DNA from: Gluconacetobacter diazotrophicus PA1 5
GTDB taxonomy: Bacteria > Pseudomonadota > Alphaproteobacteria > Acetobacterales > Acetobacteraceae
DNA length: 64,000 nt
Reading direction: 5' to 3'
Assembly (NCBI RefSeq): GCF_000021325.1
Contig: NC_011365.1
Location: 3,752,501 to 3,816,500 of the forward strand
In this document: piece by piece, positions 19,980 through 28,554 of the stretch
How the letters are laid out: each line of letters starts with the position of its first letter
How positions within the stretch are numbered: the stretch's first letter is position 1
The notes under the pieces: model-generated
Told to the model about the DNA's origin: nothing
What the model saw: only the letters and a program-made list of their open reading frames with translations
Databases searched by the model: none
Program-made: the position numbers and the translations under genes

Positions 19980-21689
19980 ATGTCAGTTTTCAACGCCCTT
20001 TCGACGGCTGTCAGCGGGATCGACGCGCAGTCGACGGCCTTCACGAACCTCAGTAACAACATCGCCAACAGCCAGACCGTCGGCTACAAGGCCGAATCGA
20101 CGTCCTTCCAGGATTTCGTGGCCGGATCGCTGACGTCGAGCACGGCGTCCAGCGATATTTCGGATTCGGTGGCTGCCGTCGACGTGCAGAATGTCGGCGC
20201 ACAGGGGACGGCCTCGGCCAGCACCGATACCCTGGCCATGGCCATCAACGGAAACGGGCTCTTCGACGTGTCCGAGGAGACAGGCCAGGCGACGTCCGGC
20301 ACGACGCAGTTCGAGAATACGCAGTACTACACACGAAACGGCGAGTTTTATGAGAACAACGAGGGCTACCTGGTCAACACGACCGGCTATTACCTTGACG
20401 GCTACATGGCTGACAGCAATGGTTCCCTGGGAAACACCCTGACCCAGATCAACGTCGCCAACGTCTCCTTCCGCCCGACGGAAACGACGACCATTACGCA
20501 ATCCGCCGCCGTGGGCACGATCCCGAGTGATTCGACCTCGTATACAGCCCAGTCGTATTCGACATCTCCGGTCACGACGTATGATGCCGATGGCAACGCC
20601 TCCAAGGTCGCACTGACCTGGACCCAGAGTTCGACCAACCCTCTGGTCTGGACGGTCAGCGCCTATGATGCCGGCGGCACCGGCAAGGTTGCCTCGAACA
20701 GTTTTGAGGTGACGTTTGACAGCAGCGGTGATCTGGCTTCCGTCACGGGCACCAGCGATGGCTCCAGTTATACGTCTTCGACGTCCAGCGGTGCCTCGGT
20801 TGATCCGACCATTACGCTGACCTCCAATGGCGTTGCGCAGACGATCCGTCTTGATCTCGGCACGATTGGCGGAACCAGCGGCACGACGATGGCGGCGTCC
20901 AGCGGTACGGCAAGCGCGAGTGGGGTGACCAGCCTGTCGGCGTCAGGGACAGCGCTCTCGATGGCGACGACCACGCTGGGTACGACCACCGGATCGGGGC
21001 AGAGCTATATGACGGCGCCGACGGACGTCAACAGCGTGCCCGTGTCGGCCGTGTGGAGCCAGACATCTGCCAATCCTTCGACGTGGTCGGTTTCGTTGGT
21101 CGATCCGTATGGTGGTTCCGACGTCAGTTCAGATACCTACAGCGTCGTTTTCAATTCCAATGGCACGGCGCAAACGGTTACTGATACGACGACTGGCGCG
21201 ACGACCACGCTGTCCAGCCTGAGCGCGACAGTTAACGGTAAGGCCTACACCCTGGATGCCAGCGCGGCCTCTTTGTCCACGACCGCGCTGACCACCAATA
21301 CGGCGCTGACCAGCGACAGCGTGACCAGCGGCACCTACGAGGGGGCCGAAATCGAGAGCGACGGCTCCGTCATGGCCGAGTTCAGCAACGGCGACACGCA
21401 GTTGATCGGCAAGGTCGCGCTCAGCACGTTTGCCAATGTCGATGGCCTGAATGCGGTCACCGGCCAGGCTTATACCGCCACGGCGGCATCCGGCGCGGCG
21501 CAGACGGGCACCGTCGGGTCGAATGGAACGGGAACGCTGGAAGTCGGCTATGTCGAATCCTCGACGACCGACCTGACCAGCGATCTGTCCGCCCTGATCG
21601 TGGATCAGGAAGCGTACTCGGCCAATACCAAGGTCGTCACGACTGCTGATGACCTGCTCCAGGCCACCATCTCGATGAAGCAGGGCTGA
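19980..21689 (+). CDS. flgE: flagellar hook protein FlgE
   Basis: The product is 569 residues. It starts with the rod/hook signature FNALSTAVSGIDAQSTAFTN followed by LSNNIANSQTVGYKAES. The typical GNGLFDVSEE and YTRNGEFYENNEGYLVN blocks follow, and the end is VDQEAYSANTKVVTTADDLLQATISM. The middle (about 190-480) is very Ser/Thr-rich and repetitive in composition, giving a hook protein longer than the enteric one (about 400). The ATG at 19980 is chosen because homology begins there; an upstream ATG at 19929 adds 17 unrelated residues. It is followed by strong hairpins. Confidence 0.93.
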   Translation: MSVFNALSTAVSGIDAQSTAFTNLSNNIANSQTVGYKAESTSFQDFVAGSLTSSTASSDISDSVAAVDVQNVGAQGTASASTDTLAMAINGNGLFDVSEETGQATSGTTQFENTQYYTRNGEFYENNEGYLVNTTGYYLDGYMADSNGSLGNTLTQINVANVSFRPTETTTITQSAAVGTIPSDSTSYTAQSYSTSPVTTYDADGNASKVALTWTQSSTNPLVWTVSAYDAGGTGKVASNSFEVTFDSSGDLASVTGTSDGSSYTSSTSSGASVDPTITLTSNGVAQTIRLDLGTIGGTSGTTMAASSGTASASGVTSLSASGTALSMATTTLGTTTGSGQSYMTAPTDVNSVPVSAVWSQTSANPSTWSVSLVDPYGGSDVSSDTYSVVFNSNGTAQTVTDTTTGATTTLSSLSATVNGKAYTLDASAASLSTTALTTNTALTSDSVTSGTYEGAEIESDGSVMAEFSNGDTQLIGKVALSTFANVDGLNAVTGQAYTATAASGAAQTGTVGSNGTGTLEVGYVESSTTDLTSDLSALIVDQEAYSANTKVVTTADDLLQATISMKQG

Positions 21690-21693
21690 TGAC

Positions 21694-21729
21694 CATGCCC
21701 GGCCCGCGCGGGAGCGCGGGCCGGGCATG
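21694..21729 (+). terminator. 16-bp perfect stem-loop after flgE
   Basis: CATGCCCGGCCCGCGC (21694-21709) and GCGCGGGCCGGGCATG (21714-21729) pair perfectly around a GGGA loop, 4 nt after the flgE stop. No T run follows, so it may protect the flgE mRNA 3' end or pause polymerase rather than terminate alone. Confidence 0.6.
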
Positions 21730-21745
21730 AAGTCGAGTAGCCTTC

Positions 21746-21841
21746 AGAGGGTTTCCAAAGGCCAGCGGCGTTTGGCGGGTCCAGGGCAGAGCCCTGGATT
21801 TTTCGTTTTTGGGGAACGCAACGTGCAGGGGCGAGGCCCCT
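21746..21841. repeat. extragenic palindromic element with terminator-like hairpins
   Basis: This stretch begins GAGGGTTTCCAAAGG and contains CCAAA...TTTGG (21754-21775). It then has CCAGGGC-AGA-GCCCTGG (21781-21797) followed by ATTTTTCGTTTTT, a good plus-strand terminator. AGGGGC-GAG-GCCCCT (21827-21841) overlaps the stop codon of the chemoreceptor gene. The TTTCCAAAGG...TTTGGCGGGTCCAGGGC...GCCCTGG layout resembles dispersed palindromic repeats I associate with acetic acid bacteria genomes. Only one copy is in this window, so the repeat status cannot be shown here. Confidence 0.5.
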
Positions 21842-24081
21842 CAGCCGTTCCGTATGGACCCTGCAAGCTCCGCAGTCCTGATGCCCGGGCGCGTTGCCCG
21901 ACGAGGCGTCTTCAACTCGTCGATCTGGAATTCCCCGACGAGGCGGGCCAGTGTTCCGGCCTCCTGCTTCAGGGAATGGGACGCTGCCCGCGACTGTTCC
22001 GACATCGCCGCGTTTTGCTGTGTCACCCGATCCATCTGACCCATCGCGATATTGACCTGGTTCAGTCCCGTTGCCTGCTCTTGCGCCGCTGACGAGATCC
22101 TGGAGACGAATTCGCTCAACCGTCCCACCTGGCCGATGATGCGCTCCAGTGCCTTGCCGGTTTCGCCGACCAGCTTCACGCCGCGATCGATCTGCTCGTC
22201 CGACGTGGCGATCAGGTCCTTGATCTGCCTGGCGGCTTCGGCCGACCGGTCGGACAGGGCCCGCACTTCGGTGGCGACGACCGTGAAGCTTCGGCCGGCC
22301 TGGCCCGCCCGGGCGGCCTCGACCGCGGCGCTGACCGCCAGAAGATTGGTCTGGAATGCGATTTCGTCGATCAGCCCGAGAATATGGCGGATTTCACTCG
22401 CCGCGTGTTGAATCCCGTTCATGGCGGCCACGGTTTCCTTCACGACCGCGCCGGAATGCGCCGCATCGGTGGAGGCGCTGCTGACCAGGGTGTCCGCATT
22501 GGAGGCGCCCTGCGCGGTCTTGCGGACCGTCACGGTGATTTCGTGCAGGGCAGCGGTTGTCTCCTCCAGGCTGGCGGCCTGCTGTTCGGTCCGGCGGGAC
22601 AGATCCTCGGTGGCCGTGGCGATCTGCGTGGAATCGGATGTCACACCGCATGCCGCGGACGCTATCGCCGATATGGTCTCCTGAAGCTTGTCCATCGCGG
22701 TGTTGAAATCGCCGCGAAGCGTCTCGTATTCGGGGGCGAAACGTTCATCCAGGCGAAAGAGCAGGTCCCCCGAAGAGAGGCGTTCCAGCCCGTGTCCCAG
22801 TTTCGTGACGACCTTGTTCAATTCGGCAGCCTTAGCGGCCTGGGCAGCCTGGGTCTCGGCACGAAGCCGTTCGGCCTTGCGTCGTTCCGCTGTCGCGGCC
22901 TCTTCGTTGCGCCGGCCGTCGGCCAGGGCAAGGCGGAAACCGTCCAGGGCAGTCGCGATGGTGCCGGTTTCATCGTGCCGCTGCCGGCCCATTACGGGGC
23001 GGGCGTAATCCCCCTGGCTGAGTGTCTCGACAGACGCCAGCAGGGATTCCATCGGGCGGCGCACCAGCACGGTAACCATGAAGTAGAGCGTTCCCAGCAC
23101 GAGAAGGACCGTGATCAGCCCACCGATGATCATCACCTGCAGATCCTGCCGGACCGGTGCTTCCAGCACGTCTTCGGGGACATCGACGATGATGGCCCAC
23201 GTCGTTTTCAGATCCGGTATGGCAAATGGATAGATGACGCGTTCGATGGTTCCACCGTGGATCTTGTGCAGGATACGCGACCGACCGTCCGCGATGGCGG
23301 CCGCGAGTTCCTTGGCGCCTTCTCCCGCGTAGGCCGTCATCAGAAGATGCGCATCCGGGTTGGTCACCCAGGTGCCGCTGCCGGAAACCAGCATGACATG
23401 ACCGCTGCCGAATGGTCTCATGGTCGCCAGCATTCGGGAAAGCCGGTCCAGCGGCGCGTCGATTCCGGTGACGCCGACTGATTTGCCGCCAAATTTGACA
23501 GGATAGGCAAACGAGACCATCTCGATCCCGCTGCCCTCATCGACATAGGGCTCGGTGATGATGCCGCGGCCCTGGGACATCGGAAGCGTATACCATGTCT
23601 GCGAATAATGGGCCGGCAGCGCTGAGAACGTGAGCTTGCCGTCGCTTCCTCTCATCCAGTACGGATTGAAGACGCCGTCCGCGTTGTCGCCTGGCGCATG
23701 GGGGTTGGTGGTCCCGTCCAGGCCCAGCGGCGCCTCCTCCATCCAGGTGCCGAAAAGATCGGGAAGCCGTTTTTCGCTCATCCGCAGCATGGCGACGATC
23801 AGGCCACGGTCGGGCAACCCGGCCTCGTGTGCGGCCTCTACGGCGCCGCTCATGAAATTCGCCGCGGAATTTTGCGCCGTCAGCCTTGTTGCGACTTCGT
23901 TGGCGGCTATTTGCGCCTGTGCATCGGCCTGGGCAAAGACATAGCGCTCGACACGTGTCTTGGTCGTCCAGGCCAACAGTGCGATCGCGCCGCAAAGAAT
24001 AACGGCGAACGCCAGCCCGGCTGTGCCGATCAGCTTCCTGGAGAGGGAATTGAAAAAATGCGGCTGTTGGGTGGGCGTCAT
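21841..24081 (-). CDS. methyl-accepting chemotaxis protein with dCache sensor
   Basis: The product is 746 residues. TM1 is at about 13-36 (IGTAGLAFAVILCGAIALLAW). A periplasmic double-Cache domain fills roughly 40-325 (YWMRGSDGKLTF, GRGIITEPYVDE, VGVTGIDAPLDRL). TM2 comes just before the HAMP (VMIIGGLITVLLVLGTLYFM). The signalling tip is DEIAFQTNLLAVSAAVEAAR followed by AGQAGRSFTVVATEVRALS. The Cache domain has S-Q-T-W-Y where the amino-acid-binding dCache motif would have R-x-W-Y, so the ligand is probably not a simple amino acid. There is no C-terminal CheR/CheB pentapeptide. The start at 24081 has AGAGGTG 7 nt upstream. Confidence 0.9.
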   Translation of the reverse strand: MTPTQQPHFFNSLSRKLIGTAGLAFAVILCGAIALLAWTTKTRVERYVFAQADAQAQIAANEVATRLTAQNSAANFMSGAVEAAHEAGLPDRGLIVAMLRMSEKRLPDLFGTWMEEAPLGLDGTTNPHAPGDNADGVFNPYWMRGSDGKLTFSALPAHYSQTWYTLPMSQGRGIITEPYVDEGSGIEMVSFAYPVKFGGKSVGVTGIDAPLDRLSRMLATMRPFGSGHVMLVSGSGTWVTNPDAHLLMTAYAGEGAKELAAAIADGRSRILHKIHGGTIERVIYPFAIPDLKTTWAIIVDVPEDVLEAPVRQDLQVMIIGGLITVLLVLGTLYFMVTVLVRRPMESLLASVETLSQGDYARPVMGRQRHDETGTIATALDGFRLALADGRRNEEAATAERRKAERLRAETQAAQAAKAAELNKVVTKLGHGLERLSSGDLLFRLDERFAPEYETLRGDFNTAMDKLQETISAIASAACGVTSDSTQIATATEDLSRRTEQQAASLEETTAALHEITVTVRKTAQGASNADTLVSSASTDAAHSGAVVKETVAAMNGIQHAASEIRHILGLIDEIAFQTNLLAVSAAVEAARAGQAGRSFTVVATEVRALSDRSAEAARQIKDLIATSDEQIDRGVKLVGETGKALERIIGQVGRLSEFVSRISSAAQEQATGLNQVNIAMGQMDRVTQQNAAMSEQSRAASHSLKQEAGTLARLVGEFQIDELKTPRRATRPGIRTAELAGSIRNG

Positions 24082-24239
24082 AAGCGAACACCTCTGGATT
24101 GATTCCATTTCGTCGTGGAAACAACCTTCAATAATTCATTTCGTACGTCAATCTGATCCGAACAGGGACGACTATACGCACGATGTTATTGGACGACACG
24201 TGTCGCAGCCAAAACGTTTTTGAGAGGACTGGATGCGGT

Positions 24240-24249
24240 GGCCATATAG
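24240..24249. promoter_or_regulatory. GGCCATATAG motif, copy 1
   Basis: This exact 10-mer lies in the 204-bp gap upstream of the chemoreceptor gene (start 24081, minus). It recurs exactly at 29104-29113 and, inverted, at 63160-63169, each time between genes. A binding site or promoter element is inferred from recurrence. Confidence 0.35.
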
Positions 24250-24285
24250 AAAGGGCAGGGAAGCAGGACGGCGCGGCGAGGGGCC

Positions 24286-26868
24286 TCAGGGAGGCGTCGA
24301 GCTTTCCGCGAGCGCGCCGTCCACGTGCTTTGCCAGCAGCGCGAAAACGCGTCCGTTGTCACCGTCCATCTGCCTGTTTCCCACCCGATCGGCGATCCAG
24401 TCGAGCGTGCGCCGGTCGTTTACCCGTGACGCGTCGGATGCCAGGCGAATGGCGATGGATTGCTGATCTTTGGTCAGGGGACCCTTCTGCGGAATTTGCA
24501 CCGCAGCGATCTTGCGCACGTCGGCCACTGCCGCAGCCCACTCGCCCTTGCCTTCGTGAATGTGGGCACTCGTATCGAGAGAGGCCACGCTCATATCGCC
24601 GTTGAGAAGGGAGAGCGCCGCGGACTGATCGCCGCTGACGAGGGCGATCTCGGCCGATATCCGCCGCCTGGACGCCTTGATGTCGTCCGAAAGGGTGGGG
24701 TCGTCTGTCCTGGCCAGGGCGTCCGTCGCGTCCTTGGGCAGTTTCCTCTCGATGTCGGCGCTCGCCAGTTCTTCTCCAGCCATTCCCCGAATATCGGGAG
24801 AATCGAGCATCGGGATTGCCTGGGAGAGGATCTGGGCCGCCTGGTCCGGCAGGCCGAGCGTAAGAAGCATCTTGCCGTATGCGACCAGGATCTCGCCCTT
24901 TTTCGGACCCGGCGTCAGTTCCGGCAGATGCGCGCCCAGCATGGCCGCGTCATGCAGCAGGCCGTTCTGGTCCGTTCCGTTTACGCCCGCGCTGGCCACG
25001 CCCGCGAGGGTCTGGAAAAGAAGCGGCGCGGCCATCGTCTCATTTGCCGGAGAGGATGCGGCCTGGGCCTTGTCGATGGCGGTGAGCGCATCGGTCCATT
25101 TATGCACCTGCATGAAGGCGTCGGCCTGCAGGAAGCGCACGATGGCTTCCCGGCCGGCAAGCCGCGCATCCGGGATGATCGAGCCGAATGCATCGGCGGC
25201 CGCGTCGGGCGTGATGTTTCCGCCGGCAAGATCGAGCGAGATCGCCTGCTCGGACGCCTTTTCGGAAACCAGCGGGTTGCGGTCATCGGCGAGCTTCTTG
25301 AACGCCGCATACGCAAGGTCGCGTTTTCCGGTCCGCAAATCGCGGAACGCGGCGGCGAGCTGGTAAGGCGAGTCCGCCGGCATGTCGTTCAGGGCAGCCA
25401 GATCGTCCTGGGATCCGTAGCGTCCGATTTCCTCGGCGGCCAGCGGCAGGACGACGTCCCGCACATTGGCGGGATAATTCCTCAGCCTTGTGAAATCCCT
25501 TGCGAGGAGGTGAGCCGCCTCCGCGTCATGGCCGCCGGCCGATGTCAGGTACAGACCGCGCCATACCTGCGTCGCGCGCTGCTGGTCGTCCGGCCAAGGC
25601 CCCTCCAGCAGGGACGCGTCCCCGACATCGTTGCACAGAAGCTCGGTCGCTCCGAGAAGGAACCTGACATCCGGCCGTGATATCTCTTCCGGGTCGTCCT
25701 GCAGGGCGACCGTCAGGATGCCGCGTGCCTCCACGAAGGACCCGATACCGAACGCAGCCCTTGCCGCGTCAAGCCGGCGCGCGAAGCGCTGTGCCGGATC
25801 CGAATCCGCAGCGGCGAGGGTCGCATCGTGAAACCGTTTCTGCAACTCCTGGTCGGGACGGTTCTGAAGGCCGAGCCATTTCAGATCGACATCGCTGGCA
25901 TAGATCGCCGTCCCGCCGTCGGGAACGGCTTTGTCGGACCAGGTCAGCAGGGCGCCGTCGGGTGTCGCCCGCATGCCAACGTCCGGAGACCGGGCCGCGA
26001 CGACGACACCTTCCTTCGTCGGCCACACGTCATATCCTTCTCCCTGTCGCAGGGACAGGATACCGCCATCGTCCGTTGTCGACGTGCCCACGAAAAGCCG
26101 CGCCCCCGACGTCGGGTCCGTGATCGAGAGGACGCGACCGGGCCGGCGCATCGGATAAAGGATACCCCCGTCGCCCAGCCGCGGGTTGATGACGCGCCTG
26201 TCCCCATAGTCGGCTCCGGGTGGCGGTTCGCTTCCCAGCACCCAGCCCTCGGCCTGCTGCGACAGGTAGAGCTGCCGCGTGTCCGGAAGGTGGACCTGGA
26301 TCAGGGTGGCATCCGGCATGGTGTTGACGGTCAGGGTCGAGAAGATCCCGTCTCCCCGCAATGTGCTGGTATCCATCGGCTCGGCATTGTCGACGACGAT
26401 GAAGAACGAGTCGCCGCTCTGGTAGGCGGCGATTCCCATATGCGGTGGTACCGGGATCAGGACGCGATTGCCGATGGCCGTGCCCTGGTTCGCTCCTTTC
26501 GTGCCGGCTGTGGCATTTTCCGCCGGCGCGGGCTTGCGCGTGCCCTTCGCTTTCCCGGCCCGGGCACTCTTGATTGCGGCGTGCGCCTTCGGTGCGGGTG
26601 GAGGAAGATCAAGAACCGTCGCCTTCCACGGCGCCGGCAGTCCCTGCAGGAGGATCCCGTCGGAAAGATCGCCATCTTGCGGTGAAACGGGGGGTACGGG
26701 CGTGACCGGAGGGGGGGCGGCCGGATCCGGCTTGTCCTGCTTTCCCTGGGGTTGGGAATGCCCATGCCGCGCCCCCGCCATGGCGGGGGGGAAGGCCGAG
26801 CAGGACAGGAGCATGATAATCGGAAGCGCGATGCAGCGTCTCACGCGTGGGGATCCGCTGAAATACAC
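24286..26868 (-). CDS. large secreted TPR-repeat protein, function unknown
   Basis: The product is 860 residues. A signal peptide (CIALPIIMLLSCSAFPPAMA) is followed by a Pro/Lys/Ala-rich linker to about 130. A beta-rich region at about 135-330 (GDSFFIVVDNAEPMDTSTL, GRVLSITDPTSGARLFVG) has the look of AMIN-type or beta-propeller sequence. From about 350 to the end it is helical and repeat-like, consistent with TPR or SEL1-type solenoid (ALTAIDKAQAASSPANETMA, LLTLGLPDQAAQILSQAIPM). It is presumably periplasmic. Its place between a chemoreceptor and a flagellar regulator suggests a motility accessory role, but I know of no characterised homologue. The start is a GTG with GAGGA just before it. 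Confidence 0.7.
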   Translation of the reverse strand: MYFSGSPRVRRCIALPIIMLLSCSAFPPAMAGARHGHSQPQGKQDKPDPAAPPPVTPVPPVSPQDGDLSDGILLQGLPAPWKATVLDLPPPAPKAHAAIKSARAGKAKGTRKPAPAENATAGTKGANQGTAIGNRVLIPVPPHMGIAAYQSGDSFFIVVDNAEPMDTSTLRGDGIFSTLTVNTMPDATLIQVHLPDTRQLYLSQQAEGWVLGSEPPPGADYGDRRVINPRLGDGGILYPMRRPGRVLSITDPTSGARLFVGTSTTDDGGILSLRQGEGYDVWPTKEGVVVAARSPDVGMRATPDGALLTWSDKAVPDGGTAIYASDVDLKWLGLQNRPDQELQKRFHDATLAAADSDPAQRFARRLDAARAAFGIGSFVEARGILTVALQDDPEEISRPDVRFLLGATELLCNDVGDASLLEGPWPDDQQRATQVWRGLYLTSAGGHDAEAAHLLARDFTRLRNYPANVRDVVLPLAAEEIGRYGSQDDLAALNDMPADSPYQLAAAFRDLRTGKRDLAYAAFKKLADDRNPLVSEKASEQAISLDLAGGNITPDAAADAFGSIIPDARLAGREAIVRFLQADAFMQVHKWTDALTAIDKAQAASSPANETMAAPLLFQTLAGVASAGVNGTDQNGLLHDAAMLGAHLPELTPGPKKGEILVAYGKMLLTLGLPDQAAQILSQAIPMLDSPDIRGMAGEELASADIERKLPKDATDALARTDDPTLSDDIKASRRRISAEIALVSGDQSAALSLLNGDMSVASLDTSAHIHEGKGEWAAAVADVRKIAAVQIPQKGPLTKDQQSIAIRLASDASRVNDRRTLDWIADRVGNRQMDGDNGRVFALLAKHVDGALAESSTPP

Positions 26869-27210
26869 GTGTCCTCAATCCTGAAGGGCCGATGCCCCAG
26901 TTGTCTGGCTGTACTCTTCCGCATTCCGGTCGGTTGTCGTCGATGGGACATGCGTCGAGGATGACCAACGGGGGCGGAATGCACATCGTGGGGCGAACTC
27001 GTCCGGCAGAACCGCAAGCTGCCAGCCCGGCACCTCCACCATGCCTTCGATGTCACCATTGATACGCGCCCCATTCGTCAGGGGTAGAAACGCCGTAAGG
27101 TCAGAGGCCTCTTTTTCCCGAACGCGCGGGATACCGGCACCGAAGAATGCTGATCGCGGGGCGGAAGGACCGCCCCGCGGCATCGTGTTCGCGTCCGCTC
27201 CGGACGCTGC
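26869..27210. other. 342-bp intergenic region with one strong hairpin
   Basis: This is the gap between the large TPR gene and the small 82-residue gene, both on the minus strand. Short open frames occur on both strands but none has a supported start or family-like sequence. The clear element is a perfect 10-bp stem, CGCGGGGCGG (27155-27164) with CCGCCCCGCG (27170-27179). It lies just after the end of the small gene and probably marks its 3' end; it lacks a T run on the minus strand. A promoter for the TPR gene should lie here but I could not define one. Confidence 0.5.
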
Positions 27211-27459
27211 TCAGGCGAAGAGATCGACGGCACTGGCCGTCGCGGAGGCCTTGTTGTGCGATGTCGTCGAGGGAACGATCTGGCCCGTCGAATCGAACTG
27301 CGTGGACGATTTGGACCCGTCAGCGTTGGCGGAGACGAGATTGACGCCGACACCAGCCGCATATTCCGGCTTCACGGCGCGGTGGGCTGCATGAGCATTC
27401 TGCGTCGTGGCAATGCGCATGCTGGAAGCGAGCGCCGCTGCTGCTGTGGTATCCGTCAT
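27211..27459 (-). CDS. small protein of unknown function (82 aa)
   Basis: The product is 82 residues, Ala/Ser/Thr-rich, with no membrane segment, signal peptide or cysteine. The N terminus is MTDTTAAAALASSMRIATTQ and the middle VKPEYAAGVGVNLVSANAD. The composition resembles small flagellar export substrates or regulators, but I recognise no family. AAAGGG lies 11 nt before the ATG, and a strong hairpin (27155-27179) follows the stop, both supporting a real transcript. It is divergent from the regulator gene at 27718. Confidence 0.5.
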   Translation of the reverse strand: MTDTTAAAALASSMRIATTQNAHAAHRAVKPEYAAGVGVNLVSANADGSKSSTQFDSTGQIVPSTTSHNKASATASAVDLFA

Positions 27460-27605
27460 TTTTTAATGACCCTTTGGAATCAGAGAACGAACAGAAAGAA
27501 GAACCGCCCGGCAACAAAGCCGAACACAGACCCTGCCCCGAGTCTGTCCATCTGCTTCGATCATGCCCTCGTATTAGCTGAACTATAGAACCTCAGTCTA
27601 TGGGA

Positions 27606-27638
27606 TGGCCATGGCCAAGCCAAGGTGTTTTTTGGCTT
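27606..27638. promoter_or_regulatory. palindrome and hairpin upstream of the FtcR-like regulator
   Basis: TGGCCATGGCCA (27606-27617) is a perfect 12-bp palindrome. It abuts AAGCCAA (27617-27623) paired with TTGGCTT (27632-27638). Both lie in the divergent gap between the small gene and the regulator, about 80-110 bp before the regulator start. An operator or attenuator is possible; this rests on symmetry and position only. Confidence 0.3.
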
Positions 27639-27717
27639 ATGGCATCCGCTTATAAGGGATAGATAGCTGGGGGCCGGTTCCCATGCCAGGATGGCTGTCG
27701 GCACTTACGCTGCGGGA

Positions 27718-28524
27718 ATGGATATGCAGATACTTTGTATCGGTGACAGTTCGGCCGATGGTGATGGAAGGCCGTGCAGCGGATTGGCGAAAGCCGCGAT
27801 CGAGGGGGCGGTGTCGATAACGATGTCGGGCCCCGAGGGGAGCGTGGAAACATTGCGCCGCTCCCATTACGACCTCGCCGTGATCCAGCAGGGATCGCCG
27901 AATGCACGGCTGCTGCGCCGCATACGCAGCAGCCGCGTTCCGACGCCGGTCATCATCATTGCCCGGGACACGACTCCGCCCGCGATCGCCGAGGTCCTTT
28001 CCGTCGGTGCCGATGACTGCGTTCCCGCCTCGATCGACCCCACGGAACTTCTGGCCCGCCTGCGCGCCATCGTCCGGCGCGCCGGCGGGCATGACAGCCT
28101 GACGCTCCAGATCGGACGCCTGACCGTGAACGTGAACCAGCGGGAGGTCCATATCGACGGGAAGCCGGTTCCACTGACCCGGCGGGAATATGACGTGGTC
28201 GAGCTTCTGGCGCTGCGCAAGAATCAGGCACTGAGCAAGGAGTCCGTCCTCGACAGCCTCTATGCCGGACAGCACGAGCCGAGTGGCAAGGTCATCGACG
28301 TCATGATCTGCAAGATCCGCAAGAAGATGCGTGGCCTGGGCATAGAGGAACCGTTGACGACGCAATGGGGCATTGGCTACCGCCTCAACGAGGACGCCTT
28401 CGCTCCGCTGGGTGCCCGGATGGATGGAATCGTCGGGCAGGGGCCAAGGGAGTCCTGTATTCCCGTGACGCCGGGCATCGCCATCATGGCCCCCTCGGGG
28501 GCTCGATCATCCCAGACAAACTGA
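27718..28524 (+). CDS. CtrA/FtcR-like transcriptional regulator with degenerate receiver
   Basis: The product is 268 residues. The C-terminal OmpR-type winged helix (about 128-225) is clear: LTRREYDVVELLALRKNQAL, VIDVMICKIRKKM and TTQWGIGYRL closely follow CtrA. The N-terminal receiver lacks the phosphorylation machinery. Where CtrA has YDLILLD this protein has YDLAVIQ, so Q57 replaces the phosphoacceptor Asp, and the conserved Lys in GADDYMTKPF becomes Ala in GADDCVPASI. Rhizobial FtcR, a flagellar class I activator, also has an atypical receiver, so a similar flagellar master role is plausible. ATGs at 27718 and 27724 both fit the start. It is followed by convergent flaF. Confidence 0.8.
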   Translation: MDMQILCIGDSSADGDGRPCSGLAKAAIEGAVSITMSGPEGSVETLRRSHYDLAVIQQGSPNARLLRRIRSSRVPTPVIIIARDTTPPAIAEVLSVGADDCVPASIDPTELLARLRAIVRRAGGHDSLTLQIGRLTVNVNQREVHIDGKPVPLTRREYDVVELLALRKNQALSKESVLDSLYAGQHEPSGKVIDVMICKIRKKMRGLGIEEPLTTQWGIGYRLNEDAFAPLGARMDGIVGQGPRESCIPVTPGIAIMAPSGARSSQTN

Positions 28525-28554
28525 AGCGGCCGGAGGCGAGGGGGCTGGTCAGGA

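Noticed and set aside
26875-27183. Minus-strand frame of 102 codons between the TPR gene and the small gene
   Set aside because: Starts inside a strong hairpin, has no clear ribosome binding site, and its end looks random.
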